A program made the translations under genes and the position numbers. This document shows positions 5,896-6,332 of a stretch of DNA of 6,332 nt, piece after piece (the first letter of the stretch is position 1; every line of letters starts with the position of its first letter). The notes beneath the pieces are model-generated. The model ran no database searches, was not told the origin of the DNA, and saw only the letters and a list, made by a program, of their open reading frames with translations. Location: positions 1 through 6,332 of the forward strand of contig JALWEK010000183.1 of assembly GCA_027014185.1 (NCBI GenBank). The letters are read 5' to 3'. This stretch comes from Aquificaceae bacterium. Lineage in GTDB: Bacteria; Aquificota; Aquificia; Aquificales; Aquificaceae.

Positions 5896-6332
5896 ATGAG
5901 AAGGGATCTGCTCATCGTAATCCTAGTATCCTCATACTTCTTCATACTCGGCAACTGGCTCCTCTCGGTAACCTCTCCCGACGAGGGGAAGAACCTGGAT
6001 GCCGCTCTCAGGATGATCGAAACCAAGGACTTCATAGTCCCCAGATACAACTGCGAGTATAGGTTTGAAAAGCCTCCGATGTTTTACTGGCTCACAGACA
6101 TCTCCTTTGAGCTGTTTGGAGTAAACGAGTTTTCCGGCAGGCTCGTTTCAGGACTCTCGGCGGTTGCCACAGACCTGATCACTTGGATGATGGCCCTCGA
6201 AGTCCTTGACCCGGAAGCGGCTCTCCTCTCGGCCGTTGTGTTCTCCACCTTTCCCCACAACTGGATAGAGTCAAGAGGGGCAACCCCGGATATGCTACTT
6301 ACTTTCTTCATGACCCTGGGCATTTTCCTGTT
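5896..6332 (+). CDS. PMT/ArnT-like membrane glycosyltransferase, N-terminal 145 residues (cut by window edge)
   Basis: The frame is open from the ATG at 5896 to the right edge (145 codons plus two bases). The N terminus has a hydrophobic helix (residues 5-24) followed by the loop SPDEGKNLDAA (27-37) containing the Asp-Glu pair (D29, E30) typical of GT-C fold transferases, then FIVPRYN (46-52) and FEKPPMFYWL (57-66). This order (DE, then VPR.N, then EKPP..YWL) is the hallmark of the dolichyl/undecaprenyl-phosphate-sugar transferases of the ArnT/PMT group, in which the loop Asp is catalytic. Further hydrophobic segments follow (about 84-98, 107-118, 131-145). Full members have about 450-600 residues with around 12 membrane helices, so most of the gene is outside. 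It would transfer a sugar from a polyprenyl carrier to lipid A, another glycolipid or protein at the periplasmic face; which cannot be told. Only a weak purine-rich stretch precedes the ATG. Confidence 0.85.
   Translation, partial: MRRDLLIVILVSSYFFILGNWLLSVTSPDEGKNLDAALRMIETKDFIVPRYNCEYRFEKPPMFYWLTDISFELFGVNEFSGRLVSGLSAVATDLITWMMALEVLDPEAALLSAVVFSTFPHNWIESRGATPDMLLTFFMTLGIFL

Overview
The window looks like chromosome from a thermophilic, Aquificales-type bacterium. The reasons are the close match of the MnmG and SelD proteins to what I recall of the Aquifex family (for example the GNFNGTTGYEEAA stretch of MnmG and the SSGUAAK start of SelD), heavy use of AGG/AGA for arginine and ATA for isoleucine, and charged, Lys/Glu-rich proteins. 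This placement comes from memory of the families and not from a search. No tRNA or rRNA gene, mobile element, CRISPR array or long repeat was seen.

Layout: positions 1-450 hold, on the minus strand, the first 150 residues of a calcineurin-like metallophosphoesterase that runs off the left edge. Its ATG overlaps the TGA of mnmG (447-2297, minus), so the two form a translationally coupled pair, read from a well-formed promoter at 2307-2335. Across a 60-bp gap, and divergent from it, lies an 812-residue HEAT-repeat lipoprotein gene (2358-4796, plus). This gene ends one base from the stop of the convergent selD (4798-5808, minus). selD is itself a selenoprotein gene: codon 13 is an in-frame TGA followed by a bacterial-type SECIS hairpin, so a conventional gene call would lose its first 86 residues. 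After an 87-bp gap, and divergent from selD, a PMT/ArnT-like membrane glycosyltransferase starts at 5896 and runs off the right edge.

Functionally, MnmG (with MnmE, not in the window) makes the cmnm5 group on the wobble uridine of certain tRNAs. SelD makes selenophosphate, the selenium donor for selenocysteine and, in many bacteria, for 2-selenouridine at the same wobble position. The HEAT lipoprotein and the glycosyltransferase are envelope proteins with no evident link to these. Notable points are the Sec-containing SelD with its SECIS, the lack of a usable Shine-Dalgarno before any non-coupled start together with -10-like boxes right next to the starts (possible leaderless mRNAs), the unusual arginine codons and cysteine pattern of the HEAT lipoprotein, and the one-base gap between two convergent stop codons. 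I do not see a multi-gene novel system here.
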